DNA from: Symsagittifera roscoffensis
Lineage: Eukaryota; Xenacoelomorpha; Acoela; Convolutidae
Reading direction: 5' to 3'
Assembly: GCF_963678635.1 (NCBI RefSeq)
Contig: NW_026971731.1
Span: 62,001 to 126,000 of the forward strand
DNA length: 64,000 nucleotides
How positions within the stretch are numbered: the stretch's first letter is position 1; every line of letters begins with the position of its first letter. The notes beneath the pieces were generated by a model, which saw only the letters and a list, made by a program, of their open reading frames with translations, was not told the origin of the DNA and made no database searches. A program made the position numbers and the translations under genes. Of the stretch, positions 36,306 through 46,610 are shown one piece after another.

Positions 36306-38599
36306 CATTTTTAGGAGCTTTTTCGTGCCTTTCGGTGGTATAACAATCTGAAATAGCGATACGTAGTCTCCTACCGAGTAAGCTTTAGCACCAGCTGCTT
36401 TCTTTCGAATCTTTTCCTCTGCCTTGCCTGTGCTCGCTGAGTATTTCGCCTACACAAGTCGTTTAACTCTTGCTGACGTCTAATCACATTCCTCACGTAG
36501 ACCTGTGGAGACGTTTTCATTCCCTCAAACTAAGGTAGAAAAAGTTAAAGGGCAATGACTTCTCGTGACCGGTTAGCATCTATTGTGGACTTACTTCGGT
36601 GGTGGAGTGTTGCGTGCTATTATAAGCTCCCATCACCTGTGGAAGGTATCTGCCCCAATCGGTCATGTATCGAAACAACATATCCTCAGCATCGACACTA
36701 ACGTTCGATTCTGCCTTTCCACTAAGCCATTCGTCTGTGACTGGTATGTCGTAGAGTGAGCTTGAGCAACATGTGAGCGTCTCATAAGCTCTTTCGTGAG
36801 TTCTCTTAAGAAAACTGTTCCGTTATCCGATTGAAAGGACATCGTACAACCATGTCTCGCCATCCACGTAATGATCAGGTGGTCGCACGTTTCCTCCGCT
36901 GAGGCAGCAATGCAGGGCACGGCCTCTGCATACTTCCTGAAGTGATCTATCATGACCAAGACTTGAATATAACCACTGTCTGTCATGCATATCTTTTGGT
37001 AAAATATCTGCACCACTTCGTTGAATTCAGACGACTCGATCGATTGAAAAAGAAATCGCAATTTCCTTGGATCTTTTTCTGTTGGCATGACAGACACGCT
37101 GTTACCCACTTCTCACATGCCTTTTTCAGTCCAGGACCCAAAGTGCTTCAGGATCCTCTGATATAATTTGTCGATCCCCTGATGGCCCATCTGATCATGC
37201 GACTTGAATAAGAGTTCTGTCTGATAGAGTTGCGGCAACACTATCGCGTTATACTTGTATAGGACTTTGTCTTCATCTCTTCTCTTGCAAGCCACAATCC
37301 CGTCCTTGTTCAAATATAACCTTCCCTCTTTCTGCATTAAATACTGTCTCAGAATACGGTATCTGTCTTCATCCAGGTCACCTTTGTCCGGTGCACCATT
37401 TTCTATCCACCTCTTCAGGTTGCTTGTCATGCGGTCATTTCTATGCGCCCTTAGTAGATCCGAGAGTCTATACCTCGCCTTAAAGTACGTGTTCATGACC
37501 ATCATCTGACTATTCAGCTCATTGGGCTGGTGTGTGTCTTCTTCCTTCTTAAAGCACCAAATCTTCGCCATCGACTGTGTTTCTTGTTTGAACTGCTGAA
37601 GATCAGTCCTGACTACCTCTTTTTCTGGCAACAGACTTATCGAACGTTCCGATACCGCTATTGTTTCCAGATCGTCCGCTGCGTTGCCAAAGACTCTTTC
37701 GCTTGGTATGAGGTAGCGATCACTGTCAGGGTCCTGGTATACGTCTCTATCCAGATCCCTTGCTCGAGCTTCCACTAGTAGTGTGTGGATCGCTAGTTCT
37801 GACAGTTCCGATGCCGAGCTCGAGTTCCTGTCTGAGTAGGTGTCAATTCCTGAGTTTCGGGAATCGTCGTCTGTTGAAGAGTCTGTGACGGAGTCCGCAC
37901 CCTCCTCCAGATCAGTTCTGAGCCTTCTTCGCAACAATCTGAACTCTTTCGAACAAAACTTTTTTCTCCCGGTCCTGTTTCATCTACATCAGACTCCCCG
38001 GACAGACTTCATTGTCCCGGATGTTGGGCTTGAAATCCCCGGACAAACAATCTTGCACCAGGTTTCGCTTAACCTTCTCACGTTCTGTATCTTGGTCCTC
38101 AAAGGTAGAGTTTTCTTTTGCTTGTCTTTCATCTGTTCGTTCCGCCCAAATGAAGTACTGGTTAAAACCTCGTGGGGTATTGAGGATATTGTTTACTGAA
38201 CTATTGTCCTGCAATCCCTCTCATAGTCTTTGTGTTGTCGTATTGACAGCATGATTTTCACCTTCTCACTGACTGTCAGTAATGCCATGGCTGCTGCCCA
38301 CTCATGGTCATCTCTAGTTACCTCTTTTCTCTGACACTCCAACCACCATCCGCATCAGCTGTGTTGTGATCTGCACCGTCTTATCCAACAATGAGAGGCT
38401 GTTTATATTGATGCGAGAGAGTTCCTGCTGGACCAGGTTTGAGCACAGCAACAGATCCAAGGGCACCGGGTCCTTCTTGGAGAGAATCTTTATGTCCGCT
38501 GCTTTCTCTACAGGTAACTCAGGATGTCCTGGAATTGGATGTCCAGACTTGTCCAACCATCTCGTTAAGGGAAGCGCTTCGTAAGTTTTTTTGTCCAGA
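36300..38599 (-). pseudogene. Integrase with long N-terminal linker, host copy
   Basis: After RNase H comes a linker of about 450 aa that is acidic and Ser/Asp-rich (DSVTDSSTDDDSRNSG). Then an H2C2-like module (KSHDQMGHQGIDKLYQRI, with degenerate cysteines in the next frame), then the catalytic core: D in MIDHFRKYAEAVP, D in FQSDNGTVFL and E in QTNGLVERQNRTL, spaced as in DD(35)E integrases. The GPF/Y tail ends near 36,305. It inserts reverse-transcribed DNA into the genome in intact elements. Stops at 37,113 and 36,663 and shifts inactivate it. The linker is unusually long for this family. Confidence 0.85.
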
Positions 38600-39487
38600 A
38601 ACGAGAATCCTTCCTTTATTTCTGCCTAATTGGGTTGATTCTGTTCCAATCTTTCATAGAACTCAGTTTTCTTGCTGAGGTTGTCAGCATTCTGGTGTTT
38701 ATCACGCATCATGTGCTCTATTATCATGTGGTGGCCACCAATCTTACTATTTGTCTACCAATATAACTCTGATCCATCGAGTAGGTCTTCAACCAGGATA
38801 ACGCTCTGTTGTCGCCGAGCAACTTAAAGGGAGCGCTCCCAAGTATGCGCGGTACCTTTCCACGAATGTGACTACTGCAAAATTTATGCTTTTGGTGCAC
38901 AATATTTCACCTCAGTGTCACTCAAAACCTTGCTGCCATAAGCAATGGGACAGAGAACCGTTCTTCCAACCATTCTTGCTCCTGATGCAATATTCCTGAG
39001 ATGGCTACTACTGATACGTCTCTGTCAATAACATACATGCCTTTCTCTATATACATGCCTAGCACTGGTGCTTCGCACAGTTCCCGTTTTATGTTCTCGA
39101 AAGCAACTTATCGTTCCATTCGAATTTCTTTCCTTTGTTTCGCATCAGCCTCCGAATTGGATACTCCTTGTCTGCTTATCCTTTTATGAACTCACTTTAA
39201 TAAATGGCAAACCCTATGCTCATGAATTGTGTGTCCGTTCTCGGTGCCTTCCATGTTAACACAGCCTCTACTGCTTCCGGATCCGGCCTACACCATGCCT
39301 GTCCACCATCCTTCCCAGATACTTGATCGAAACCCTAAGGATTTCACATTTCGATGGTTTGCATTTCAAGCCTGCTTTTTTCATGCATCTAAAGACCTCA
39401 TCTAACCGATCATTGTGGTCTTCCAGTGTTGGTGTTGCTATAACACATCACAAGATTCCCGTACTATTTTGTCACTCTGATCAAAGC
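38600..39487 (-). pseudogene. Reverse transcriptase second half and RNase H, host copy
   Basis: The segment begins at the insertion site with ALIRVTK, then the NLVMCY strand leading to the catalytic loop, then HNDRLDEVFRCMKKAGL, KPSKCEILR and KYLGRMVD (palm and thumb). RNase H follows (ISGILHQEQEW; DNRALSWLKTYSMDQSYIG; HQNADNLSKKTEFYERL). It is the continuation of RT part 1 at 57,183; the join is exact at codon level. Stops and shifts are frequent, including one close to the YxDD position. Confidence 0.85.
39485..39487. other. Target-site duplication, left copy (AGC)
   Basis: AGC precedes the TG of the nested LTR here and follows its CA at 57,183-57,185. Collapsing the two copies gives CTGATCAAAGCCTGAGCC, which reads MAQALIR through RT on the minus strand. 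Confidence 0.75.
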
Positions 39488-39808
39488 TGTGACATTCGAC
39501 CAGAATGGCCAAAATGCAATCTCTGCAGATATCGAATTTTTAGCAGCGAGCCTTCTGAGTTGGTGATTTGGAAGGATTAAGAGCGTTATTCGAACGATAA
39601 AACAAAACGTGAAGGTTGAAGGATTCGGAAATTCAAAATTTTTAAATTTCGAAGTGATTACGTAACATTTCTGAGAAACGTCAGAAACGGCCATTTTGGC
39701 TAAAATGAGAAAGAAAAACACAACAACAATAGCTGCGCTGACGACAACTACGAAAATCGTGATTGAAAAACAACAGCAGATTGCAAGAATAACAGAGAGC
39801 GTTCCGAG

Positions 39809-39840
39809 TTGCAACTATTGTGCCGCTACAATAGTTGCAA
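39809..39840 (+). repeat. Perfect 13-bp stem-loop in the LTR
   Basis: TTGCAACTATTGT and ACAATAGTTGCAA flank the 6-nt loop GCCGCT. It is conserved at 55,601-55,632 and lost from the last LTR. It lies upstream of the TATA box, in U3. Confidence 0.85.
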
Positions 39841-39967
39841 GGCCGTTGCGAACAACGGTGAAGGGTGGAAGACAGCCTTCCGGATTACGAAGAAATCAAG
39901 ATTAACGAGCTTGATTCAGTGAATTCAAGAATCCGGAAGGATTTCGGAACTGAGACTTTTGTCTTTT

Positions 39968-39975
39968 TATATAAA
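39968..39975 (+). promoter_or_regulatory. LTR TATA box
   Basis: TATATAAA is conserved in all three LTR copies. It is placed about 480 bp into the LTR, followed 140 bp later by AATAAA, the usual U3-R order. Confidence 0.55.
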
Positions 39976-40115
39976 CTTTTAGCTTCCTGTCATGTCCTGA
40001 CTTGAATTTAATTAATATCTGGATTCATTTTGATAAGGATGAGAAGCTAGGAGTTGGGAGGAAAGGGTTGATCCATCATCGATGGAGATGATGATTTTTA
40101 TCTACTGAACAACTC

Positions 40116-40121
40116 AATAAA
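40116..40121 (+). terminator. LTR polyadenylation signal AATAAA
   Basis: AATAAA downstream of the TATA box in the same LTR. It is retained in the 3' LTR near 56,898. Confidence 0.45.
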
Positions 40122-40412
40122 TAGTATAAGCCCTGTTTTTAGGAGTGACCTCGTGGTCTGGGGATACTGAGACCCAGCCATGGGCTCACTATTTTTGCAT
40201 GTAATCAAGTTAATTTGAGCGTTCTGGTCGAAGCCGGAGAACAGTAACGTTTTTGTCGACCCGATGTTAGAGAGACCACCGAAAATACTGGCTTGGTAGA
40301 GACGGTGAAAAGCATGAAAAACTCTGTTTAGACGTTAGCCAGTCGTCTGAGGACTTAGTTTTGTTTTCCGTCGATATGTATCTTCCGGGCGAATGTTACA
40401 TACATGTTTTTA

Positions 40413-40429
40413 TGGCGCTCCTGGGTGTT
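40413..40429 (+). promoter_or_regulatory. Candidate primer binding site
   Basis: TGGCGCTCCTGGGTGTT starts 12 nt after the LTR end and begins with TGG, as expected for pairing with a tRNA 3' CCA end. The matching tRNA cannot be named from sequence alone. Confidence 0.4.
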
Positions 40430-42127
40430 ATTCTTTAACATCATGACCGGCAGAACCGTTAACGAGCACTCCGCGCCGAGCCCTTAATAGGCCTAAACCG
40501 CCGGGGCGGAGGGGTAGTTCGGAAAGCGGAAGCCTTCCCGATTACCGTGAATAGTTTTTAAACCTAGTTAAGACCGAAAATTCACGAACCAGGAAGGGTG
40601 GGGGGAATCGCGAACCCCTCGTCCCCTGAGTGGTTTGTGACCAAAAACACTTAAAAGATATACGTAAAACCAAACAAAAAGTAGTATAGTTCCCAAGAAA
40701 AACAGAAAAACATAAAAAAAACCAAAAACAGTAAAAAAGTTAAAAAAATCAGTAGAAAACATCCCCCCAGACAAGATGTGATCCAACCCCCCCCCCCCCC
40801 GTTTGTTGTTGATAGATATATTGTTGTCACAGGCATTTATATCAGTCAGGATTGTTACGATCAATTTTGTGGCCCGTTTGTGAGGCTTGTACTGTCCGGT
40901 TATTCGAGCATTTAAGCACGTTAATGATAAATTGCGCTCAATCCGGAAGGGTCAGCTGATTTGCGCTCAATTCGGAAGGGTCTTGGGAGAAGACCGATCC
41001 GGCAAGCAGTAGAAGGAGCCACAAGAAGGGGCTCAACGACAACAACAATCGACTGTTGGGTATCGTTAACAAGTTTTGAATCCCATTTGGTACAAAAAGT
41101 AAGATAGTAATATGTGGGGGGCTCGACAGTGCTGCACTGTAGTGACCCTTCACCGAACTGCGAATATCCTAGTTAAGCACCTTAATTCGGATATTAAACA
41201 AACCCGGAGGGGTATAGTATTACTACTATCATTACTTATATAGCTTATATTAATAAACTATAGTGTTTTTCAGTGAAATACAGAGAAAACAGACTGGTTT
41301 TTAGGGTCAAAATAGAACCGGATAACTTTAGTTCGGAAGTGGTTGGAACTATTTTGGTACAAAAAACCAAATTTTCCAAAGTTTTGATAGTACAAAACAC
41401 TATAAAGTCAGAAATTTTTTGAAATTTTTGAGTTAGGACAGTAAAAATAGTTGTTTGGACAACGTCCACTAGTGAAACTACGAGTTCTGAAACCCGCTAC
41501 CCGAAAGCCTTCCGTGTTGCCGAGAAATTGAACTTAACGAGTTTGATTTGGTGGATTTATCAATCCGGAGGGGTACAGGTAGCGTAGTTTTTCGCAATAT
41601 TTTTCAACTAAAGCGTTTTAGATCGGGTCTTTTGCATTGAACTAGAAGAGTATAGGCCTTCTGAGCTCGGATCAATATCTTTTAGGTCAAAAGGAACCGA
41701 ATTGCGGAAAAAGTTAGGTGGAACCTATAAGAGAGAAATTTTTTGAGTTTGCAAGAAAGACGTTTTGGCTAATAAATTTTCGACAACTGGACAGATCCAG
41801 TTGATCTTGGTACCATTAGATCAAAAATTAGCTAAACTTACTGGTAAGAAGAAGAATTACTCGAAAAAGCAATCGCGAAAATTTTTTGAGATTGTTTTTA
41901 GCAAATTACTCAATCAGGAGGGGTACACCCTTCACGTTTTATAATTTTTTTTTGGAAAACCCTTAAACCCCTACCAAACGTGATAGCGATTGAACTAAGT
42001 AACTTAGGACAGTTCTAGACAAAAAGGGAGGGCTAAAGGCACAAGAAGACCTTAAAAGAGCCGAAATTAGGCAAGTGATAACACCCTTCACCGTTAGTGT
42101 GAATTGTCAAATAGGAGGCTTAACTTC

Positions 42128-42439
42128 AATCCGGAGGGGTCAGGGAAAGGATCATATTTCCTTCCCAGTTAATTCGAGCAGCATAACAGCATCGCAGAAC
42201 GTATCCAGTATCCAGAGGGGTATAGGCTGAAATCAAAAAATCTCCGGAAAGCTACTTTAAAGAACCAAAAGGCTCCCAATCCGGAGGGGTCAAAATTTTT
42301 CAAAGTCGCTGGGGTCCGAATCCGGATGGGTCTAGTTTCCACAAAACCGGAGGGGTCCCAATCCGGAGGGGTCTCCTATTAACTAACTAGGAGGGATCCT
42401 AATTCGGAGGGGTCTTATTTTTACCAATCCGAAAGGGTC
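42128..42439 (+). repeat. Iterated motif array, consensus AATCCGGAGGGGTC
   Basis: Clear copies start at 42,128, 42,278, 42,319, 42,345, 42,360, 42,401 and 42,426. Sparser copies lie at about 40,942, 40,969, 41,200, 41,564 and 41,911. Spacing is irregular, so it is not a simple tandem repeat. The sense strand of the element always reads purine-rich GGAGGGG. Confidence 0.85.
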
Positions 42440-43253
42440 CTATTTTTGCCAAGCCGGATGGGTACTGTTTTTTGTCAACCCAGAGAGATAAAAATGTTTT
42501 AAGGACTTAGGTAAAACAAAAGAAAGACAAGAGTGCGAGGCATTAGGTTATTAAGACCTAGGCTAGGAACCAGTGGCTGCACTGGTAACTTGCCTTTCGA
42601 ATAAGACCAGACCAAAACAAAACAGGTAGGACCTCGGATAATCGCGACACTAAGTCTAAATTGAAAAATAGTGTAACTAATTGGTGTAAATTGAAAACCA
42701 ATACGTTTTTACGAGAAGTGACTGCCCTGAGGGTTGTAGTAGGTCTAGCTCGGGCAGTCCGAAGGCAGATAGGTAAGACAGTACTCGGTGGGTGCAATAA
42801 TCGCCCACTTGAGAAAATTACTGCCTTGATAGTTTTGTCTGTTTGGTGCAGCACCAAGCGAAGAAAGCTTTTTCTTCCAAAAACAAAAGTTCGACTATTG
42901 TACTAAGACCGGCTAAAATACAATACACATACGTTTTTCATAGAAATATTCTTAGTCTGTTACTTTTGATTTTAAATCAACATAAACTGTGCTTGATTGG
43001 GTAGTGAGTACACTATCTTTTAATTTGACTGATAACATCATATTGTGCTAGTTCTCAAATCTTACGACCAGTAATTGATTAGTGTGATCAAATTATATAC
43101 AAGGTGTATTCTGATAACATACAGGGATTCGTGGTCACTATCTAGTAGAAACTTGTGAAACTTTTTGTGTTGTGTTATTTTTATTAATAGTCAGACTAGA
43201 AAGCCACCAGAAATCAAATTGAGTGTATAGGCTTGAGAAGGTACAAATAGGAA

Positions 43254-43835
43254 ATGAGTCTAGACAAGTCAAGAATACCTAAACGAGGTAATAGTTCCAG
43301 GAAATTCATACCTGAGGAGCAAAGAAAATCAATGACTGATCCTTTTGTGGAACGGATCAAACGAACAAGGGACGGCAAAAGGAAGATGGTTTCAGGCAGA
43401 ATTGTTGAAGGAGAAGTCAAAAGACCTCAGAAGAGAGAAAAGAAATATTGGAAGTGGAGGTCCACCCGGACCAGGCCATGCAAGACGGCGAAGAGATGCA
43501 TGGGCTGGAAGGGAGAGGCGGAAGGCCAGCGAGCGAATCTACTCCGGTAGAACAAGGTCAGGATTTGGCCACTTCCACTGGACACTGGATCGAGCGGAGA
43601 TGTCGTAACTGTCCGACATCTCTACTGAAGTTGTGGCGACCAGGAGATCTCCAACAAACCATACCATGATGGCAGATGTAGCAGAGAAACAGACTACGTC
43701 TTCATCGTTCACAGAAAGAATGGAAAATACCTTTGGGAACATCTTTCCATTTACAATGGGAGCGGGCACAGGAAACGAAGGTAAATCCCAAGAGGAAGAA
43801 GAGGACGATGACGAGCAGGTGGACTCTGGATCCTG
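43254..43835 (+). pseudogene. gag: gag N-terminal fragment, nested copy
   Basis: The ATG at 43,254 starts MSLDKSRIPKRGNSSRKF, matching the host gag at 61,745. It is basic at first, then passes via frameshifts into TMGAGTGNEG and an acidic run (EEEEDDDEQVDSG). At about 43,835 the sequence switches directly to the integrase extension (DPACEVNEKG), so capsid, nucleocapsid and all pol enzymes are lost. GGATC-like microhomology is shared at the junction. Confidence 0.75.
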
Positions 43836-45122
43836 CTTGTGAAGTTAACGAGAAGGGCACCAGGGAGAAGAACGATGGAAACGATGTTGTAGAGGAGGGA
43901 ACAAAAACACCACTGGACCTGGATCCAAATGAGGTGATCGAAGCGGAAGATGAAACCTTACCTTATGCAGAAGAAGATTGGCAGGATCCCGAACAAACAG
44001 AGGTTCCCAAAAATTTGGAACCAGATCTTCAAGACTCGCTGCAGACTCGACAAGGCGACGGGAAGAGACCTAGAAAGAAATACAACCGTTACGGTGACGA
44101 CTTTGTAGTAGACAGGATAGATCTGAAAAAGATAGTGGAAGAAGTGGTAGGTCTAGAAAGCATAACAGTCTCACAAGACATTGACATAGTAGATGATCAC
44201 GACCAGGAATGGATCGAGGACAGGTCGAAACCCGAAGTAGATTTCGACGAAGAGCAATCGGAATACTACAGAGATGATCTCACAAATCTGCGAGTCTTGG
44301 AGTGGCTGAACGAAATGACATCAGACCCTAAAGAGACCAGCGTCACGATTCAAGACGTAGATCGCGAAAGCGCGAAATACATCAAGACCGAACGAGATGA
44401 TCCTTCCTGGGCTGCCCAGGAAGGACAGTTACTCATTCCAGCTTCTAACCTCGACTTGATATCCGGTATTCGATCGACGGGGTCTTCGAAGGATATTTTT
44501 GTCCGGGGAGTGGGGGGTAGGACTTACCCACACCGAAAACCTGATAATAAAAAAATTGAGAATAGCACGAGAAACAGGAGATTTAGAAGCAGAAACAGGC
44601 GAAGAACCTAAGAAACCTGACATAGGGAGGGTAGTTGAGTCATATTTTAACCTACCAAATGAGTATTCAAGTAGCATAATAATAACAGACAGTGATTTCA
44701 CACTCACAAACAGAACATGTGCGATAGCAATCAATGCAGACACAAGTTTTAGGACAGCCTTAGCGGCAGATTTTAAGAGAGAATACAGAAATGTGGAATT
44801 CCTTTGGAAGCAACGACCAGGAGTAGGGGGCGTAGCAGCCTTATCTCCGGCGGCATCACAATTACCGGGAAAATACCTATGCTTCTTGGTGACGAGGGCG
44901 ACAGAGAAGCAGCACGTGGACCCAGAGAACCTAGTCTTGTCTTTGACGAGGTTGAGAGATTTCCTCTTGGAAATGGACGTGAAGGAGCTCTCGCTTCCAG
45001 TGTATGATCCGAACAGAGGACGGCTGCATCCTAGGGAACTGTACGCGCTTCTTCACGTGATATTCTCAGATACTAATATACAAGTATATCTGCATAAGAA
45101 ATATTATTTAAGTATAGGCTGA
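43836..45122 (+). pseudogene. Integrase extension plus macro domain (TARG1/OARD1-like)
   Basis: The first about 230 codons are an acidic extension (YNRYGDDFVVDRIDLKK; DIDIVDDHDQEWIEDRS). An extra G in a G-run at about 44,511 shifts the frame; the host copy has one G fewer and stays open there. The last about 145 residues fit a macro domain: NADTSFRTALAADFKREY in the ligand-loop region, GGVAAL, then KYLCFLVTRATEKQHVD, SLTRLRDFL, KELSLPVYDPNRGRL and a final strand NIQVYLHKKY. The order matches TARG1-type enzymes that remove ADP-ribose. The usual G-C-G-L loop is PNRGRL here, so catalysis is uncertain. It likely was made as the C-terminus of pol. Confidence 0.7.
44401..44425 (+). repeat. Perfect 12-bp palindrome inside coding sequence
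   Basis: TCCTTCCTGGGC and GCCCAGGAAGGA flank a single T. The host copy keeps an 11-bp version at 35,551-35,573. It encodes PSWAAQEG, so conservation may be at protein level. Confidence 0.8.
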
Positions 45123-45519
45123 GTGACGTGTAGGGAGGTGATAGGATAAAGACTAAATTATGTGTTGTATTATTTTTATGTGTTATGTTATTAAGATCTT
45201 GGGTAGGTAGGGGTTAGTGACCATGAACAGCTGAATGACGATCTTAGGAATAGATCCAAAGTTTGGGCTCTCCAATCTTGGGTCGAATTCCAAAATTTTA
45301 GAAACCGATTGATTTTAATAAGTTTTAGGATAAACATCTTTTTATCTGAACTGTTCTTAAGCAAATTTTAGCATTTTTTAGCGATATGTATATTAATATG
45401 AAACTGACAAGTGTGATATTCGTGATTTCTTTTCTAGATCCTGATTGATCATTTAAATTACTCACTTGAGTTAGGACCTTGAAACCAAATCGAATCAAAT
45501 CAAACTTGAAAGGAATAGT
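45123..45519 (+). other. Noncoding gap between macro-domain frame and ORF2 (nested copy)
   Basis: About 400 nt, conserved with 34,451-34,845 of the host copy. It contains T-rich tracts and a TGTGTTATGTTATT phrase. Nothing here identifies a promoter, splice acceptor or IRES for ORF2 with certainty. Confidence 0.55.
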
Positions 45520-46610
45520 ATGGACAATTTCAACCTGGATGAATTGATGGACCTGGCAGAGGCATATATGGGACCGATGGTAGATGCGATCTATCGTCGG
45601 CTTATGGAACGAGACTTCGCTCTGGAGGACCCAGAGGTAGTCATGTTGCTGACCGCCCTGATCAACATCTTGGGGCATGACAACCGTGGGGACCGCCCCA
45701 CGGAAGTCCTGTTGATGGCAGCATATGGAGAGAGGGGAGTACTAGACCGCCCGAATATGAGAGTGATGAGGTGGAGAAACGGGGCTCTCTCAGGGAGTGA
45801 CTTGGCGAATGAGCCTGGATTGGGAAGTTCTAGAACTTACCAACCAGGTGAGATGCCTATGCCCTCCAAGCCTAAACCTGGGCTGACGAGAATGCATCAG
45901 GAGATGAAGAGCGAGGCCGCCTCGTCTGGTTCACCACTAAGAGCAGCTGTGCCACCAAGTAGGGCGAAAGTAGAAGAGAAGGTTCAGACGAACCAAACCA
46001 TGCAAGATCTGGATAGGATGAAGCATGAACTGGAAAGGACGAGAAAGGAGCTAGATGAGATGACGAAGACCATGCTCGCCACGGAGGAAGATCGGGACAT
46101 GTGGAAAAGGTTGTTCAAAGACTGCAACAAAAAGCAGGGTCAAGAGCTGGAGCACTTGAGGCAGGATTACAAACGACGATCGGAACAGATGGCATTGGAA
46201 ACCGCAGTGGAGAAAGCGATACCTGCAAGGAGCAATCCTCGTGGGCAGTCCCCGATGGAGCTCTTGACGCCTCGGGAAATGAGCCAAACGGCGGAAACGC
46301 GACTCCCGCTAAGATCAGGTCGAGTGACAATTCCGGACCCTAGTGACACCTTGGGTGATCCAGTCGTGGAGCAAACGATGCAGAGGCTGATAGAAACAGC
46401 TGGACGACTAGTCGCCAGTAAGAAAACACCAGGTTCCGGGGTGACTGCACCCTATGGAACGATCGACGACGCGGGCAGAATACAACTCTCCCAAACAGTG
46501 GTCAGACCAGGGATGAGTGACGTGACGCCACTCATGGGGAGCTCGAAAGCTCCAGAAAGAAGTTTAGAAGATGCCATCGAAGAAATTGTCTCGCGTAATG
46601 GACGTACGAG
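45520..46610 (+). CDS. ORF2 N-terminal region with coiled coil
   Basis: Starts at ATG 45,520 (MDNFNLDELMDLAEAY) and stays open for 367 codons to 46,623. Residues about 1-90 are helical and acidic. Residues about 155-215 form a heptad-type coiled coil (KHELERTRKELDEMTKTM). A Ser/Thr/Pro-rich linker follows (NPRGQSPMELLTPREM). I do not recognise the first domain. It is followed by the SGNH domain after two small frame slips, so originally it was one protein. An oligomerising head is inferred from the coiled coil. Confidence 0.6.

Larger units (their letters stand above)
39488..40400 (+). repeat. 5' LTR of nested element (913 bp)
   Basis: Starts TGTGACATTCG, ends GGGCGAATGTTACA. It matches 55,279-55,838 over its first 560 bp and 56,632-57,182 with a 362-bp internal gap. 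It contains a TATA box, a polyadenylation signal and a 13-bp hairpin. Open frames in it (39,464-39,905) are not genes. Confidence 0.9.
40401..43253 (+). other. Long leader (5' UTR) of the nested element
   Basis: 2.85 kb without a supported gene between LTR and gag ATG. It is conserved with the host leader (61,746-64,000, minus). It carries a 14-nt C run at 40,787-40,800, many copies of AATCCGGAGGGGTC and several copies of ACCCTTCACCG. The ORF at 42,661-42,906 lies within it and shows no motif. The length and iterated motif suggest an RNA with a packaging or translational role. Confidence 0.7.

Noticed and set aside
39464-39905. ORFs inside the LTR, including a Thr/Lys-rich one
   Set aside because: They fall within a 913-bp LTR, overlap its hairpin and the insertion boundary, and are not preserved in the other LTR copies.
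40787-40800. Poly-C run (and the G run at 807-817) as a functional signal
   Set aside because: Single homopolymers. The poly-C is not evidently kept in the host leader, and slippage is the simpler explanation.
42128-42439. Iterated leader motif as a CRISPR-like array
   Set aside because: Spacing is irregular, copies are degenerate, and the context is the leader of a eukaryotic LTR retrotransposon.
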